This document shows, one piece after another, positions 21,022 to 31,107 of a stretch of 64,000 nucleotides of DNA (the stretch's first letter is position 1; every line of letters begins with the position of its first letter). The translations under genes were made by a program, and so were the position numbers. The DNA lies in NCBI GenBank assembly GCA_002049455.2, contig KV918986.1, forward strand, positions 1 to 64,000, given 5' to 3'. The notes beneath the pieces were generated by a model that saw nothing but the letters and a program-made list of their open reading frames with translations, was not told the DNA's origin and did not search any database. Source of the DNA: Porphyra umbilicalis (taxonomy: Eukaryota; Rhodophyta; Bangiophyceae; Bangiales; Bangiaceae).

Positions 21022-21223
21022 GGAACAGGCACGAGGAAGACAAACGTGCCGGGCACAACGCCCGGCGTTGGCGCGCCCGCGCGCCACAGAAGACGCCGCC
21101 GCCGGCCCGCCCGCGCCGCCGCGCGCGCGGCCGGCGCCCGTCGTCGGCCCGGGCCCCGGGCCCGGGCCCCAGTCCGCCCGGCTGCGGTTACGCTCTACAA
21201 CTCCCTGCACTGCGTGTAGGATA
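21022..21223 (-). repeat. Split direct repeat A1 (202 bp) of the retrotransposon
   Basis: The sequence is the same as 15569-15770 at a constant offset of 5453 bases; the match breaks at both ends. It contains a GC palindrome of alternating CCCGGG and GGGCCC. It marks the 5' end of the minus-strand element. Confidence 0.9.
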
Positions 21224-22239
21224 ATCCGCGCGGCAGTGGGGCGCGCGGGGGTGCCGCCCGCGCGGGCGCGCGCGCGCGCGCCGCCGCGGCCACCCGCCGC
21301 CCGCGCGCGGGCGCCCCCCCCCCCGCGGCGGTCGTCGGCACCGCCCGCCCCCCCCCCCCGTCGTCGCACACCGTCGACGGGGCGCCCCGTCGCTGCGCAT
21401 GCGGCGGCGTCGCGGGGCGGGCGCGGGCCAGCACGCCGCCCCGCACCCGACCCCCGCGCGTGCCGCAACGGCGGCGGCTACGCTACGCCGGGACCGCGTC
21501 GGTGCCGGCGCCGGCGCGCGGGGCGGGGGGCGGGCGGGCGCCAACAGGCGACCGCGCGCCCGGTGGGGCCCGCCCGACCCCCGCGGCGCGGTGGCGCAAA
21601 GGGGCGGGGCAGCACGGACCGATGGGTGCGGGGGTGGGTGGAGGTGGACGTGGCACGTGCGCGGCGCGGGCGCGCGCGACGGCGCGCGCCAGCGCAGCGT
21701 GGCTGCCGCCAAAGCGGGCGACTGAGGCGGGGCGGTCACCAACACACAACGCAACGTTTTTAGTAGTGAGTGCGACGGCCAGCAGCCGCGGCGACCCGCT
21801 CGCTCCCCCCTATTCCTCGTGGCAGCCGCGAGCAGCCAGCCGCCGCCCCCCCGCACGCGCGCCAGCCGCCGACGGTGACCGGCTGCCGCCACGGCCAGCC
21901 GTCGTGCTGGCATCCACGGGCGCCACACACGCCACCCCGCCCCCCCCCACCCACGCGGCGGCAGCCGTCGACGCGCGTGCGCCCGTGCGCGCACCCTCTG
22001 CCGAAGCGGCCGCTGACGCTGCCGCGCGCGGGCCGGCGGCGGGCGGGACGGTCGGCGGTCGCCACGCGCCACGCCGTCGCCACCCGGTTCGAGTGCCACT
22101 TGCGGCGGGCCGGCGGCCCCTCCCCGCACGCGTGGATGCCGTCCACCCTGTGGGGAGCGCCGCTTCCATCCTCCCCGTCCTCCTTGCGCCGTCGTGCCGC
22201 GTCGCGAGCGGCTTTGGTGGGGCGCTGCGGGCGGCTGCC
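21224..22239. other. GC-rich sequence downstream of the secreted repeat gene; decayed third repeat
   Basis: From 22239 down to about 22070 the minus strand carries a degenerate repeat copy in frame with the gene at 22240-22725. The frame stays open to 21760 but becomes Arg/Ala-rich without motif. The remainder to 21224 is low-complexity GC-rich DNA beside the retrotransposon end. Confidence 0.5.
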
Positions 22240-22725
22240 TCAGTGATCCTCTTTGCCGTCCTTGACGGGGACAATGTGGGAGTACCACTGCCGACGCGCC
22301 GAGGCCTCTTCCGCCTCACACGGATGGACGCCGTCACACCCTTCGGGTAGCGCCGCTTCCTCCTCGTCCTCCTTGCGTCGCCGCGCCGCGTCGCGTTCGG
22401 CTTTGGTGGGGCGCTGCGGGCGGCCACCGCCGTGCTCCTCGTTGCCATCCTTGACGGGGACAATGTGGGAGTACCACTGCCGACGCGCCGAGTCGTCCTC
22501 CTCCCCACACGGGTGGACGCCGTCGCAGCCGTCGGGGAGGTCGTCTTCCTCGTCATCATCGTGCACGCTGCCGTGGATGGACGCGGCTGCGGGGGTGTAC
22601 CCGGCGCCCGACCGTGTCGCCACCGCCGCCGCCACCGCCGTCGCGGGGACGACCGACGCGGCAGCCAGCGACGTGGCTGCGGCCAGCACCACCAGCGTGG
22701 CCGCCAGTGTCGTGGCAATCCCCAT
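22240..22725 (-). CDS. Small secreted protein with tandem Cys-containing repeats
   Basis: The 161-residue protein has a clear signal peptide (GIATTLAATLVVLAAATSLA, residues 2-21). Two tandem repeats of about 55 residues follow. Each reads as an acidic stretch, then GCDGVHPC, then SARRQWYSHIVPVKDG, with a basic linker RPQRPTKAERDAARRRKED between them. Each repeat has one Cys pair seven residues apart. A third, diverged copy follows in the same frame beyond the TGA at 22240. No family is recognised; a cell-wall or apoplastic role is possible but unsupported. Confidence 0.6.
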   Translation of the reverse strand: MGIATTLAATLVVLAAATSLAAASVVPATAVAAAVATRSGAGYTPAAASIHGSVHDDDEEDDLPDGCDGVHPCGEEDDSARRQWYSHIVPVKDGNEEHGGGRPQRPTKAERDAARRRKEDEEEAALPEGCDGVHPCEAEEASARRQWYSHIVPVKDGKEDH

Positions 22726-23894
22726 GGCGGGAGCGAAGGGCGATCACAACGCGGGGAGGTTGGGGGGGAGGGCACAACGGCCTGGTCGCCGTCGTGTGAG
22801 GGTGACGCTCGTGTGAGGCGGGGCGGGGGGGGCGGAGGCGTTTACGGCCGTGAGTACACCTCGAGGCAGCCAGGTACCGCTGCTGCCTCTGCAGCGCCCC
22901 TCTGACCAGCGGGCGCGTGCCAGGGACTACGAGCCGAGGCGATGCCCTCTCTCCGCCTCTGGCAGGTGGCCGCAGGAGGGCGCTCGCCTTTGGGGCGTGG
23001 GGCGCCCTGCCGCGTCACCTTCCATCTCTGCACGGCCTGACCGTCCAGGACGCCGCAGGTAGGGCGCTCACGGACAGCGCCGCGGCCGCCCAGTGTTGCC
23101 GGTGCGGTCGGCGGGCACGCGCGCGGGGATGCGCCGTCGCGTTTCCCCGTGTCAGGGGCGGCGGCGGCCCCCACCGATGGCGCGCGCGCGCGCGGGAGTG
23201 ATCTGGCAAAATCATTGCCCGTGATGGGGACGCGGCCGCGGCGGCGGTCCGACGCGTCGGGCGCCTCGGTCGGCGCGCCAGCTCACACGGTCGTCGACAA
23301 TCGGACCAGGATGCGTCCTTTGTCCATTGACGTCAAAGTCATGACATTGGGCGCTTCGAGCGGGCCGCGGATTGTCAGGGCCGGCGGCAGCGCGCTGTCG
23401 GCAACCGTTGCCGACCGTGACGGTGAGGCCTGACACTTCTGGCTTTTTAATGGGGAGTGGGCAAAATCGGACATACGGATCGGACGATCCGCGGCACGAG
23501 CGTCGAGGCTCTTGCGGTCACGGTCGAGGCAAGGCAGACAGAGAAATTGGCGCAGTCTCCCCGGATCTGCCCTCTTTGGCCTGCACTCAGGGGGGCCTCT
23601 GCAGCTCATGAAACTCAAAAGATTTATCGCCACGTGGCATTCCAAAGCAGAAGGTAGAAAAACCTTGACGTGAATAGCGAAAAACTGTTTTCCGACAAAC
23701 TGCGTATGTTTGCGACCTCTTCGGTGGGCCCAGCGCGGCCGCGGTCACGCCGGCTCTCTCCGCATCCCTTTGGTGTCTGAGATCCCCAGCGCTTGCACCC
23801 TCTCCGTGTGCTGCGGCGTCCCCTCTCCGCCCCGCCGCCATCGACCTGCACCTGTCTGTTGCTCCCGTTTAGCGCACTTGATTTCTTCCGCACC
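22726..23894. other. Divergent intergenic region between secreted gene and HisHF
   Basis: This must hold the promoters of the minus-strand secreted gene and the plus-strand HisHF gene. No TATA box or conserved motif could be assigned. From about 23.2 kb the base composition becomes more balanced. No coding frame looks real. Confidence 0.4.
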
Positions 23895-25928
23895 ATGCCG
23901 TCTCTGTCGGGGGCCTTTGTGCCCCCCACCGCCCTGGCGTCCCAGGCGGCCGCCGCCTGGGCCAGCGGCGGCGCCCGCCGCGTCGGCGCCCGACGCGCCG
24001 CCGCCGTCCCCGCGGCGGCCTCCCGACGCCACGGTCACCGTTTTCCGCCCACCCCGACCCCCGCCGCTCCCTCCCTTCCCCTATCAACGTCGATGGCGAC
24101 CGCCGCGGGCGGCGATGGGGGCGCCGTCCCCCCCCCCGCGCCCGCCCCCCTCGGACGCGTGACGCTCCTTGACTATGGCGCCGGCAACGTGCGGTCGTTG
24201 GAGAATGCGCTCACCGCCCTCGGCGCAACCGTCACGTGGGTGCAGTCCCCCGACGACATTGCGTCGGCGGAGCGCCTCATCTTCCCCGGCGTCGGCTCGT
24301 TTGGGGTGGCGATGGACAACCTCGTCGCCCGCGGCTACGTGCCGGCGCTCAAGGCGTATTTGGGCAGCGGCAAGCCCTTTTTGGGCATTTGCATCGGGCT
24401 GCAAAGCCTCTTTGAGGGGAGCGACGAGTCGCCCGACGTGGCGGGGCTCGGCGTCTTTCCGGGCCGCGTCCGCCGGTTTGACTTTTCGGCCGCCGCGCCC
24501 GACGCGGCGGGCGGCGCTGGCGGCAGCGACGGGGGCGGGCGCGGCTTGAGCGTCCCCCACATGGGGTGGAACACCGTCGCCTTGGACCGCCCGTCGCCGC
24601 TCTTTGCCGGCGGCCTCGCCGCGCAGCGCTTCTACTTTGTCCACTCCTTTTACGTGCCGCTCGACGCGGCGGGCGACGGCGGGGCGCTCGCAACGACCAC
24701 CCACGGCCACCCGTTTGTCGCCGTCCTCCAGCGGGGCTCCGTCATGGCCACCCAGTTCCACCCGGAAAAGTCGGGGGCGGCGGGCCTCGCGCTCCTCCGC
24801 AACTTTCTCACCGCCGCCGACCCGGCGGGGGCGCCGCCCGAGGCGGAAGCGGCCGCCCAGCGGGCGCTGGCGGCGGCCGTGCGGGCGGGGTCGGGCGACG
24901 GGGGGGGGCTCGCCAAACGCATCGTTGCGTGCCTCGACGTGCGGGAAAATGATGAGGGGGATTTGGTCGTCACCAAGGGCGACCAGTACGACGTGCGGGA
25001 GGCGCCGGCCGCCAATGGCGACGGCGGGCCCGGGGCGGTGCGGAACCTCGGCAAACCCGTAGAGCTGGCCGCCCGCTACTATGCGGCGGGCGCGGACGAG
25101 GTGACCTTTCTCAACATCACCTCCTTTCGGGGGGCGCCGCTCGCCGACGCGCCGCTGCTGGCGGTGCTGTCGGCCACCTCCACCCGCGTCTTTGTGCCCC
25201 TGTGCATTGGCGGGGGGATCCGCGACTATACAGACGACGCGGGGGTGGCCTACTCGGCGCTCGACGTGGCCGCCCGCTACTTTCGGGCGGGGGCGGACAA
25301 GATTAGCCTCGGCTCGGACGCAGTGTACGCGGCCGAAGCGTATTACGCGGCGGGGCGGACGGGCGACGGGACGTCGTCCATCGAGACGATCAGTAACGTG
25401 TATGGCGCGCAGGCGGTGGTCGTCTCCATCGACCCGCGGCGGGTGTGGGTGGCGTCCCCCGACGATACGCCCCACGCGACGCTCACCCCGCGGGACGGGG
25501 CGGTTGGCCCCGCCGGTGAGACCCACTGCTGGTACCAGTGTACGGTCAAGGGCGGGCGGGAGGGGCGCGACTTGGACGTTGTGCAACTGGCGGTGGCGGT
25601 GACGGCGCTGGGCGCCGGGGAGCTCCTCGTCAACAGCATGGACGCGGACGGCCAAAAGTCGGGCTACGACCTCGACTTGATCGCGGCCGTCCGAGCCGCC
25701 GTCTCCGTGCCGGTCATTGCGTCGTCGGGGGCGGGGTCGCCGCTGCATTTCGGGCAAGTGTTTGACGCTACGGACGTGGAGGCGGCGCTCGCGGCGGGCA
25801 TTTTCCACCGTGGGGAGGTGGGGATTGGGGAGGTCAAGGACTGGCTGGCGACGGAGGGCCGAGTGCCCGTGCGGGCAGTAGGGGGAGTAGGGGGGGAGGG
25901 CGTCCCCGTCGGGGAGGTTGGCGTGTAG
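23895..25928 (+). CDS. Imidazole glycerol phosphate synthase, HisH-HisF fusion, plastid-targeted
   Basis: The enzyme makes imidazole glycerol phosphate and AICAR from PRFAR and glutamine, step five of histidine synthesis. Start 23895 gives 677 residues, with a red-algal-type transit peptide (MPSLSGAFVPPTA, a Phe at position 8) reaching to about residue 68. The glutaminase domain starts VTLLDYGAGNVRSLENAL near residue 88. Nucleophile Cys166 is in FLGICIGLQSLFEG, and the His289-Glu291 pair is in TQFHPEKSG. The HisF barrel starts AKRIVACLDVRE, with catalytic Asp348, and its second acid is in NSMDADGQKSGYD (Asp585). The fused order is that of yeast HIS7 and plant HISN4. The ORF is intact and intron-free, ending in a short Gly/Val tail after DWLATEGR. 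The frame open upstream to 23793 lacks protein character. Confidence 0.97.
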   Translation: MPSLSGAFVPPTALASQAAAAWASGGARRVGARRAAAVPAAASRRHGHRFPPTPTPAAPSLPLSTSMATAAGGDGGAVPPPAPAPLGRVTLLDYGAGNVRSLENALTALGATVTWVQSPDDIASAERLIFPGVGSFGVAMDNLVARGYVPALKAYLGSGKPFLGICIGLQSLFEGSDESPDVAGLGVFPGRVRRFDFSAAAPDAAGGAGGSDGGGRGLSVPHMGWNTVALDRPSPLFAGGLAAQRFYFVHSFYVPLDAAGDGGALATTTHGHPFVAVLQRGSVMATQFHPEKSGAAGLALLRNFLTAADPAGAPPEAEAAAQRALAAAVRAGSGDGGGLAKRIVACLDVRENDEGDLVVTKGDQYDVREAPAANGDGGPGAVRNLGKPVELAARYYAAGADEVTFLNITSFRGAPLADAPLLAVLSATSTRVFVPLCIGGGIRDYTDDAGVAYSALDVAARYFRAGADKISLGSDAVYAAEAYYAAGRTGDGTSSIETISNVYGAQAVVVSIDPRRVWVASPDDTPHATLTPRDGAVGPAGETHCWYQCTVKGGREGRDLDVVQLAVAVTALGAGELLVNSMDADGQKSGYDLDLIAAVRAAVSVPVIASSGAGSPLHFGQVFDATDVEAALAAGIFHRGEVGIGEVKDWLATEGRVPVRAVGGVGGEGVPVGEVGV

Positions 25929-27183
25929 GGGGGCGGCTGGCAAGCTTTCCGGCCGTGGACGTCGGCTGCACCCGGCACACCACGGCTTGAGCGAAGCAGT
26001 GCTGCTTCGCGCTTTTTTTGCGCACCGAAAACGATATTAGGACCACAGCACAACGCGTTCTGTCATGGACGGAAAAAAGAAAAATGATCGTCGAGATGAT
26101 CGATTAATCGATTGATTAATTGATCAACGTCAGGGGCGCCTTCCCGATCAAGACGGGGATTGGCCAAAAGGATTCTAGGCACATCCCTGCATCAGAAGAA
26201 ATACTGTAGCGGCGCTCTGACAAAGATGCAGCAGCCAACGGTGCCGTCTGGTGCGCAGCAGCGATGAGCTCATCGCTCCCTCATGAGGGAGGGCAGTGTC
26301 GGGAACAAACAATATCATAGGCACAGTGGCACTTCAAGGAGCATTCAGGGCCCCGATTTTCATATTGATGACCATTGTACACTTGCCTCAAGAGCTCAGA
26401 CCCTGAGTATGATATCATAACAATTATTTAAGATGCAGACCCTTCCAGCCACGTTGCGACTGCCAAGAAAGATATTGATCGGTGGTCGACCAATAGGATA
26501 CGCCACCACCAGTGCCGTGAGAGACCGTTGACTGCTCGGATCGTTTTTCACGAGATTCCTCGGCATCGGCCGCCTCGGCTGCGTGCGTGTCCGCTGCAGG
26601 GTGGCGATCTCGTTCAACGCGCCGCCGCGGCCGCGGTGGTGGCCTGTCAGAACCGGCTTTTGGAATCGGTGTGGCGCCAGTGCTGGCGAGAACGCGGCCG
26701 GCGGTCTGGGAGAACACACAGCCCCGGCCGCGCTGGCAGCACAGCCACAGCGCTGCGGTTTTGACCCGTGGAGCAAACGCCCCGCCCAGCGGTGCTTGCG
26801 GGAGGGGTGCGGGCCCGAATCGCGTCCAGGGCAACTGTGAGGGCGGGTCGCGTGATCGAGCGTGCTCTCACAGCAGGGCCACAACCACGCCCGCCACCGC
26901 CCCGGTGCCATAGCACTTTTTGCACGCCCGTTTTGAATGCGCGCCCTTCTCCACCGCCCCCCAACCGCCTGCGCGCTCATTTCCGGCTCGCCACCCCGTG
27001 TACTACCGAGCCGTCGTGGGTATCTTGACTGCTTGACCGTGCACGCTCGTCCCTCTTCCCCCTTCCCCGTTCCCATCCTCCCCGCCGCTCCGCGACCGCG
27101 CGCGCACCCACACCCCGCACCCGTCTCTCTTCCCCACCTTTTTTTTTTCTCTTCCAAAGCCTCCTTCTCATCCTTTATCCGCA
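25929..27183. other. Intergenic region; AT-rich near-palindrome and pyrimidine-rich leader
   Basis: A 30-bp AT-rich imperfect palindrome (TGATCGATTAATCGATTGAT onward, 26097-26126) follows the HisHF gene. A pyrimidine-rich tract at about 27120-27175 precedes the next start codon and is probably the transcribed leader. No gene was seen between. Confidence 0.45.
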
Positions 27184-28092
27184 ATGGAGGCGGCGTTTGT
27201 CACCGTCCCGGTCGGGGCCGTCCGGGCCCCCACGGCTGCCCGACCCGTGTTGGCGCCCAATGCGACCTCCCTTCGGGGGGCGCCGGTCCGTCTCGCCCGC
27301 CCCTCGGCCCGCCTGGCCGTGGGCGGCCGCCGTTCGTCGTTGACGCCAGAGACGACCGTCATGGCGGCGGCCACCGGCATCAAGCGCGCGCCGTCGCCCC
27401 AGCCCCGCACGTTTGCGAACCACGTGTCGGCGGCCATTTCTGGCGCCCGCGTCAAGCTGCTGCCGACGCCGGCGGCTAAGGCCCCGCGCGCGGCTCCAAA
27501 GGCGACGCCAGTTGTGGAGGAGACGGCCGTCGAGCGCGCGCAGTCGTGGGTTGACACGACCATTGGGTGGCTCGAGGCCGACGTGGCGGTGCTCGAGACG
27601 GCCGCGAGCCGCCGGGCGCAGCTGGAGGAGATTGACGTCGTCCTGGAGGCGACCGTCGACGCGGTGCTGGCCGAGGCGACGGCCCTCGAGGCGAACTCGT
27701 CGGTCGACCTCGACGACGGCGAGCTGCTGCGCTTTGTGGGCGCCGCGGAGCTCGAGACGGACTCGGTCACTGCTGTGTGCGCGGCGCTGTCGGGCGAGGA
27801 CGGGTCGCCGCCGGACCTGGTGAGCCAGGCGGCGTCGTCGGCTGTGGCGGTGCTGTCTGTGGGGTCGGCGACGCACCTGGGTGTTGGCAAGGCCAACGGC
27901 CGCTTTGCAGCTGTGTCGTGCCTCATGTCCAAGGCCGAGACGCTGCTGGAGACGCGCGCCTTCCTCCGGCGGACGGTGTGGGGTTCGGTCGAGGACTGTG
28001 AGCAGCGCGCGGAGTCGCGCGCGGTCGCGTCGGTGCGCATGGCGTCCGAAGCGGCGGCCGACCTCGAGCGCCTGACGGCGGCGGCGGTGTGA
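27184..28092 (+). CDS. Unknown helical protein with probable plastid transit peptide
   Basis: The 302-residue ORF is intact, with the start fixed by a C/T-rich leader and the initiator GCAATGGAGGCG. Residues 1-60 (MEAAFVTVPVGAVRAP...) are basic, acid-poor and have a Phe at position 5, as in red algal plastid transit peptides. The mature part is acidic and almost wholly helical (ERAQSWVDTTIGWLEADVAV, RRAQLEEIDVVLEATVDAVL, RMASEAAADLERLTAAAV) with three Cys (TAVCAALSG, VSCLMSK, VEDCEQRAE). Codon use is strongly biased and no low-complexity interruptions occur, suggesting good expression. A phycobilisome linker or phycoerythrin gamma subunit was considered, but their motifs are not recognisable. 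Confidence 0.75.
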   Translation: MEAAFVTVPVGAVRAPTAARPVLAPNATSLRGAPVRLARPSARLAVGGRRSSLTPETTVMAAATGIKRAPSPQPRTFANHVSAAISGARVKLLPTPAAKAPRAAPKATPVVEETAVERAQSWVDTTIGWLEADVAVLETAASRRAQLEEIDVVLEATVDAVLAEATALEANSSVDLDDGELLRFVGAAELETDSVTAVCAALSGEDGSPPDLVSQAASSAVAVLSVGSATHLGVGKANGRFAAVSCLMSKAETLLETRAFLRRTVWGSVEDCEQRAESRAVASVRMASEAAADLERLTAAAV

Positions 28093-31000
28093 AGGGTCTC
28101 GGACGTGCCGCATGGGTCCCGCAGATCTCTGTGAGGGGCGTGCTTTGTGTTTTGTGGACCTTTGTACGCCCCTTTCTCTCCTCTGCTGCTATGGCAGCGT
28201 GTGGTCAGTGTTCGGGGCTCGCTTCCGGTGCGTGGCTGGTGCCACGGCACCGGCACCAATATGCGCTCCTTGTGTATCTCCCTTGTTCATCCCTTCAATT
28301 GTTTCGTTTCGCCGATGTGGACGCGGACTGCGGAGGGTAGTGCGAGAGGGTCTCACCAGTTTTTCTTTCCCCCATTTTTGTTTTCTTGGTGTGCACTCGT
28401 CCCTCGTCAAAAGCCTGCCGTACACCCTGCTTCGGTAATTTGTACTGCTTGACTAGACTTGCGGAACAAGGGGAGGGATGCCAGCGACGGAGGTTGTGGC
28501 GGAAGCGAGCTTGTCGCGGCGTTGACACCTGTGGGTGCTTGTTCGTGGTTTCGCCGTGGATTGTGCGGATGGCGGCGACGCGACAAGTGGGACTGTTGTA
28601 CGGTGACGCACACCGTGCGCCTGCAGGCGGATATCGAAGGGGCTGGACTGCGTACCGCCCGGGCTGGTCCGCATAAGTTGCATGCCGAGCCCAATTTCCG
28701 GTGACACATCGCGACGGAGGTGTGGCGCAAGAAGACGAGGACGCTGGTCTGGAGGTTGAAGACGAAGGCCAGTCCGTCGCCACACGCCCGCACTCCAACA
28801 AGAGAGCGCTTGACAGGTGCGGCCAATGGTTCGCAGAGCTACGCCGAGACCTCAGCCTGCGACGCAGGGACTGGCAGTGCAGCTGGGGTCTGCCCACATG
28901 CCGTGTATCAACGTCGTGCAACACTATTGTTGCCTGCACGGTATCGTCGATGAGAGCACAGCGAGTCGACCATTGATTGATGTGTTTAAAATGTACATGT
29001 CCCTAGCTAGTCGCGTGCAGGGACGCCTCATACAGTACATGGTGCGGACCCCCATAGCCAAGCGTGCCGCCAGAATTGAAGTTTCTCTCGCCGCGCGTGA
29101 GGTACCGTGGTGACAACCGCGTCGCGCGGCAGCTGCTGCGCGCTCAGCATAGACGAGCTGCTGGTGGCCACTCCAAGGACGCACGTGCTCACAGTGTGGG
29201 GCGCGACCGGCCACCCTACGAGGCTCATAGGAGGCTCGCACTATACTGCCCGACTCCCCCGTGCTCTTGCTTTCCAGTGGAGCACACCACCAACTGGTCA
29301 GATCTCGGTTCGCGATGCAAGACCAGATCAGAGGACCAAAAAAAGGGGGCTCAAAAAGCACTTCTCGTATTTGGCCAGGACGGACTGGGGTGTCTGTGAC
29401 CCACTCTTCAAAGATATAACAGAAACTATCACACAAAGAGATATTGATATCACATACTGGAAGCATCGTAGACGAATACAGTTGTCGGAAACTCATGACA
29501 GTGTCCGGAATGTCTGGTCGAAGAGGTACATGTGACAGCCATACGCTTGAAAGCGAGTCGTGTTTATGGTACTACCACTCCCCCTCGCCACCCTCGCCGC
29601 ACCTCGCCACCTCCCTCGCCCCTCGCCACCTTCCTCTCCCAATGCCACCTCTCTCTCCCAGCACCACCTTTTCCTCCGAGCTCTAACTCCCTCCCCCCTT
29701 GCCATCCCCCCCGCTCCCCCCACCCAGTCCCTGCTTCACCAGATACTGACAACGACGTAGGACGTCGACTCCAGGAACTGAGCCATCATAAGGTCATACG
29801 CTCGACTGATCATGCAAAACACATACAAGGCCAGGGACCAACACAGCGGAGAAGAGTTAGATAAAAGGGACGAAGACAAAGACCAGCTGCAGCGTCGGCA
29901 AAAATCGCAGTACACAATAAGCGAGTCACCACCGCACCCCACTATACACCGCAAGTTACTCGCCAGAAAACCAAGCCTCCACACGCACCGCCACTCCGCG
30001 CGGTCTACAAACACCTCACGCAGAGCCACGCCACCGGTGTCACCAGCAAGTCACGCACGCACGGCACAGCGAAGGCCTGTGCGCGCAGCCATCACGGCAT
30101 GATACCTGACCCGCTCTTGACAGAGGCGGAGGTCGTTGCCGCAAGCCGCTCTTCCTGATCAGCTCGCCATGATGGCGAGCAGCGCCGTCGGCTGCACGGG
30201 ATGCGCCTCCCCGCACTGTGAACTGGCAGCGACTGACAGAGACACCGCGTCACGTGACGCGGTACCGCGACAGAGACACCGCGGTGTCTCTGTCAGTCGC
30301 TGTGATCACACGGGTTCTGAGAGGGGGGTCCGCCGTCCAGGGATAGCTCGAAATCAACAACCTGTGACATAGCCCTCATCACGCAGTAAAGTAGCACACC
30401 TCCTCCACGAAAAGTATCAGCTTTGGATGATCATGTGTCTCTCACTGGCGCTTACTGTGCCAGCAGGAGCTTGAAAGACATTATTGCCCTGACCGAGCTA
30501 TGTCTGCGTGACATTGGGAACAGACAATATTGTCCCGATCTGGCCACAAAATGTCTTCAGCTGGCTCAAGACACAGTTGGGGCAAAAATCTGAGATTCGA
30601 TCGCTCAGGATAAATCTTCCTGTGCTGTGATGGCGGCGTGATTGCAGTTCCACCGTCACCCCGACGTCTGCTGGCTCTTGACTCAAACCCGGATGCTGCG
30701 AAAGCCCTTGATCCGCGAGTGGCCCGCACGAGAGCGGCTGGCCGCCATCAACCATCAGCTGGAACGCTGTCAGCAGTCGCGGACACCAGCGGGAGAAGTG
30801 ATTGGGCGTGCCGGCAACGGCGGGAACCTGCAGGAGTCGTCGTCGTCCTCTCGATGCGGCCATCAAAACACGGGCTGGTGGGGCGAACACGCCGCCGTGC
30901 CCACGCCAAAGTTTGACCGTCAGCCCCTGGCGTCGCCTGTGTGACTGTACTTTTCGTATGCCACCCGCGCTGGTCCTGCCCCAGCCGATCGCCCGACCCC

Positions 31001-31107
31001 TTTCTTTGTCGTTTCTCCACTCGCCAGGTCGTTCTTGCTGGTGTCCTTCCCGTCTGCCACTGCACTCCTTCCCCCCCCCCCTCTGCTCTCCCGCTGTCGC
31101 TGCCACG
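28093..31107. other. Gene-poor region with a palindrome cluster
   Basis: No coding frame with protein-like composition was found in these 3 kb. The sequence is less GC-rich than its surroundings. It contains the nested palindromes at 30227-30302, and pyrimidine-rich DNA before the DUF1015 start. Ancient element remains are possible but none could be named. Confidence 0.45.
30227..30302. repeat. Nested palindromes (76-bp hairpin with two inner palindromes)
   Basis: The perfect 22-base arms begin CAGCGACTGACAGAGACACC (30227-30248) and pair with 30281-30302. Inside them are GTCACGTGAC (30249-30258), a perfect palindrome containing the E-box CACGTG, and CGCGGTACCGCG (30258-30269), also perfect. 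No gene is adjacent. Confidence 0.85.

Larger units (their letters stand above)
15331..21223 (-). mobile_element. Tyrosine-recombinase retrotransposon (DIRS order, PAT/Ngaro-like)
   Basis: On the minus strand a gag-like ORF, an RT-RNaseH ORF and a tyrosine recombinase lie in that order. They are bounded by split direct repeats: A1 at 21223-21022, then the ORFs, then B1 at 15800-15771, A2 at 15770-15569 and B2 at 15360-15331. The A copies are 202 bp and appear identical by eye; the B copies are 30 bp with one mismatch. B1 abuts A2 exactly, as in PAT/Ngaro-type elements, but 208 bp separate A2 from B2 where direct contact is expected. Elements of this order integrate through the recombinase and leave no target-site duplication. 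The RT frame is broken once, so this copy may be inactive. Confidence 0.85.

Noticed and set aside
22242-22800. Plus-strand reading of the secreted repeat gene
   Set aside because: The plus-strand frame is Ser/His-rich and antisense; the minus strand has the signal peptide and repeat phase.
27184-28092. Phycoerythrin gamma subunit or phycobilisome linker
   Set aside because: The size, transit peptide and Cys residues fit loosely, but the chromophore-binding Cys context and linker motifs known for those families are not recognisable.
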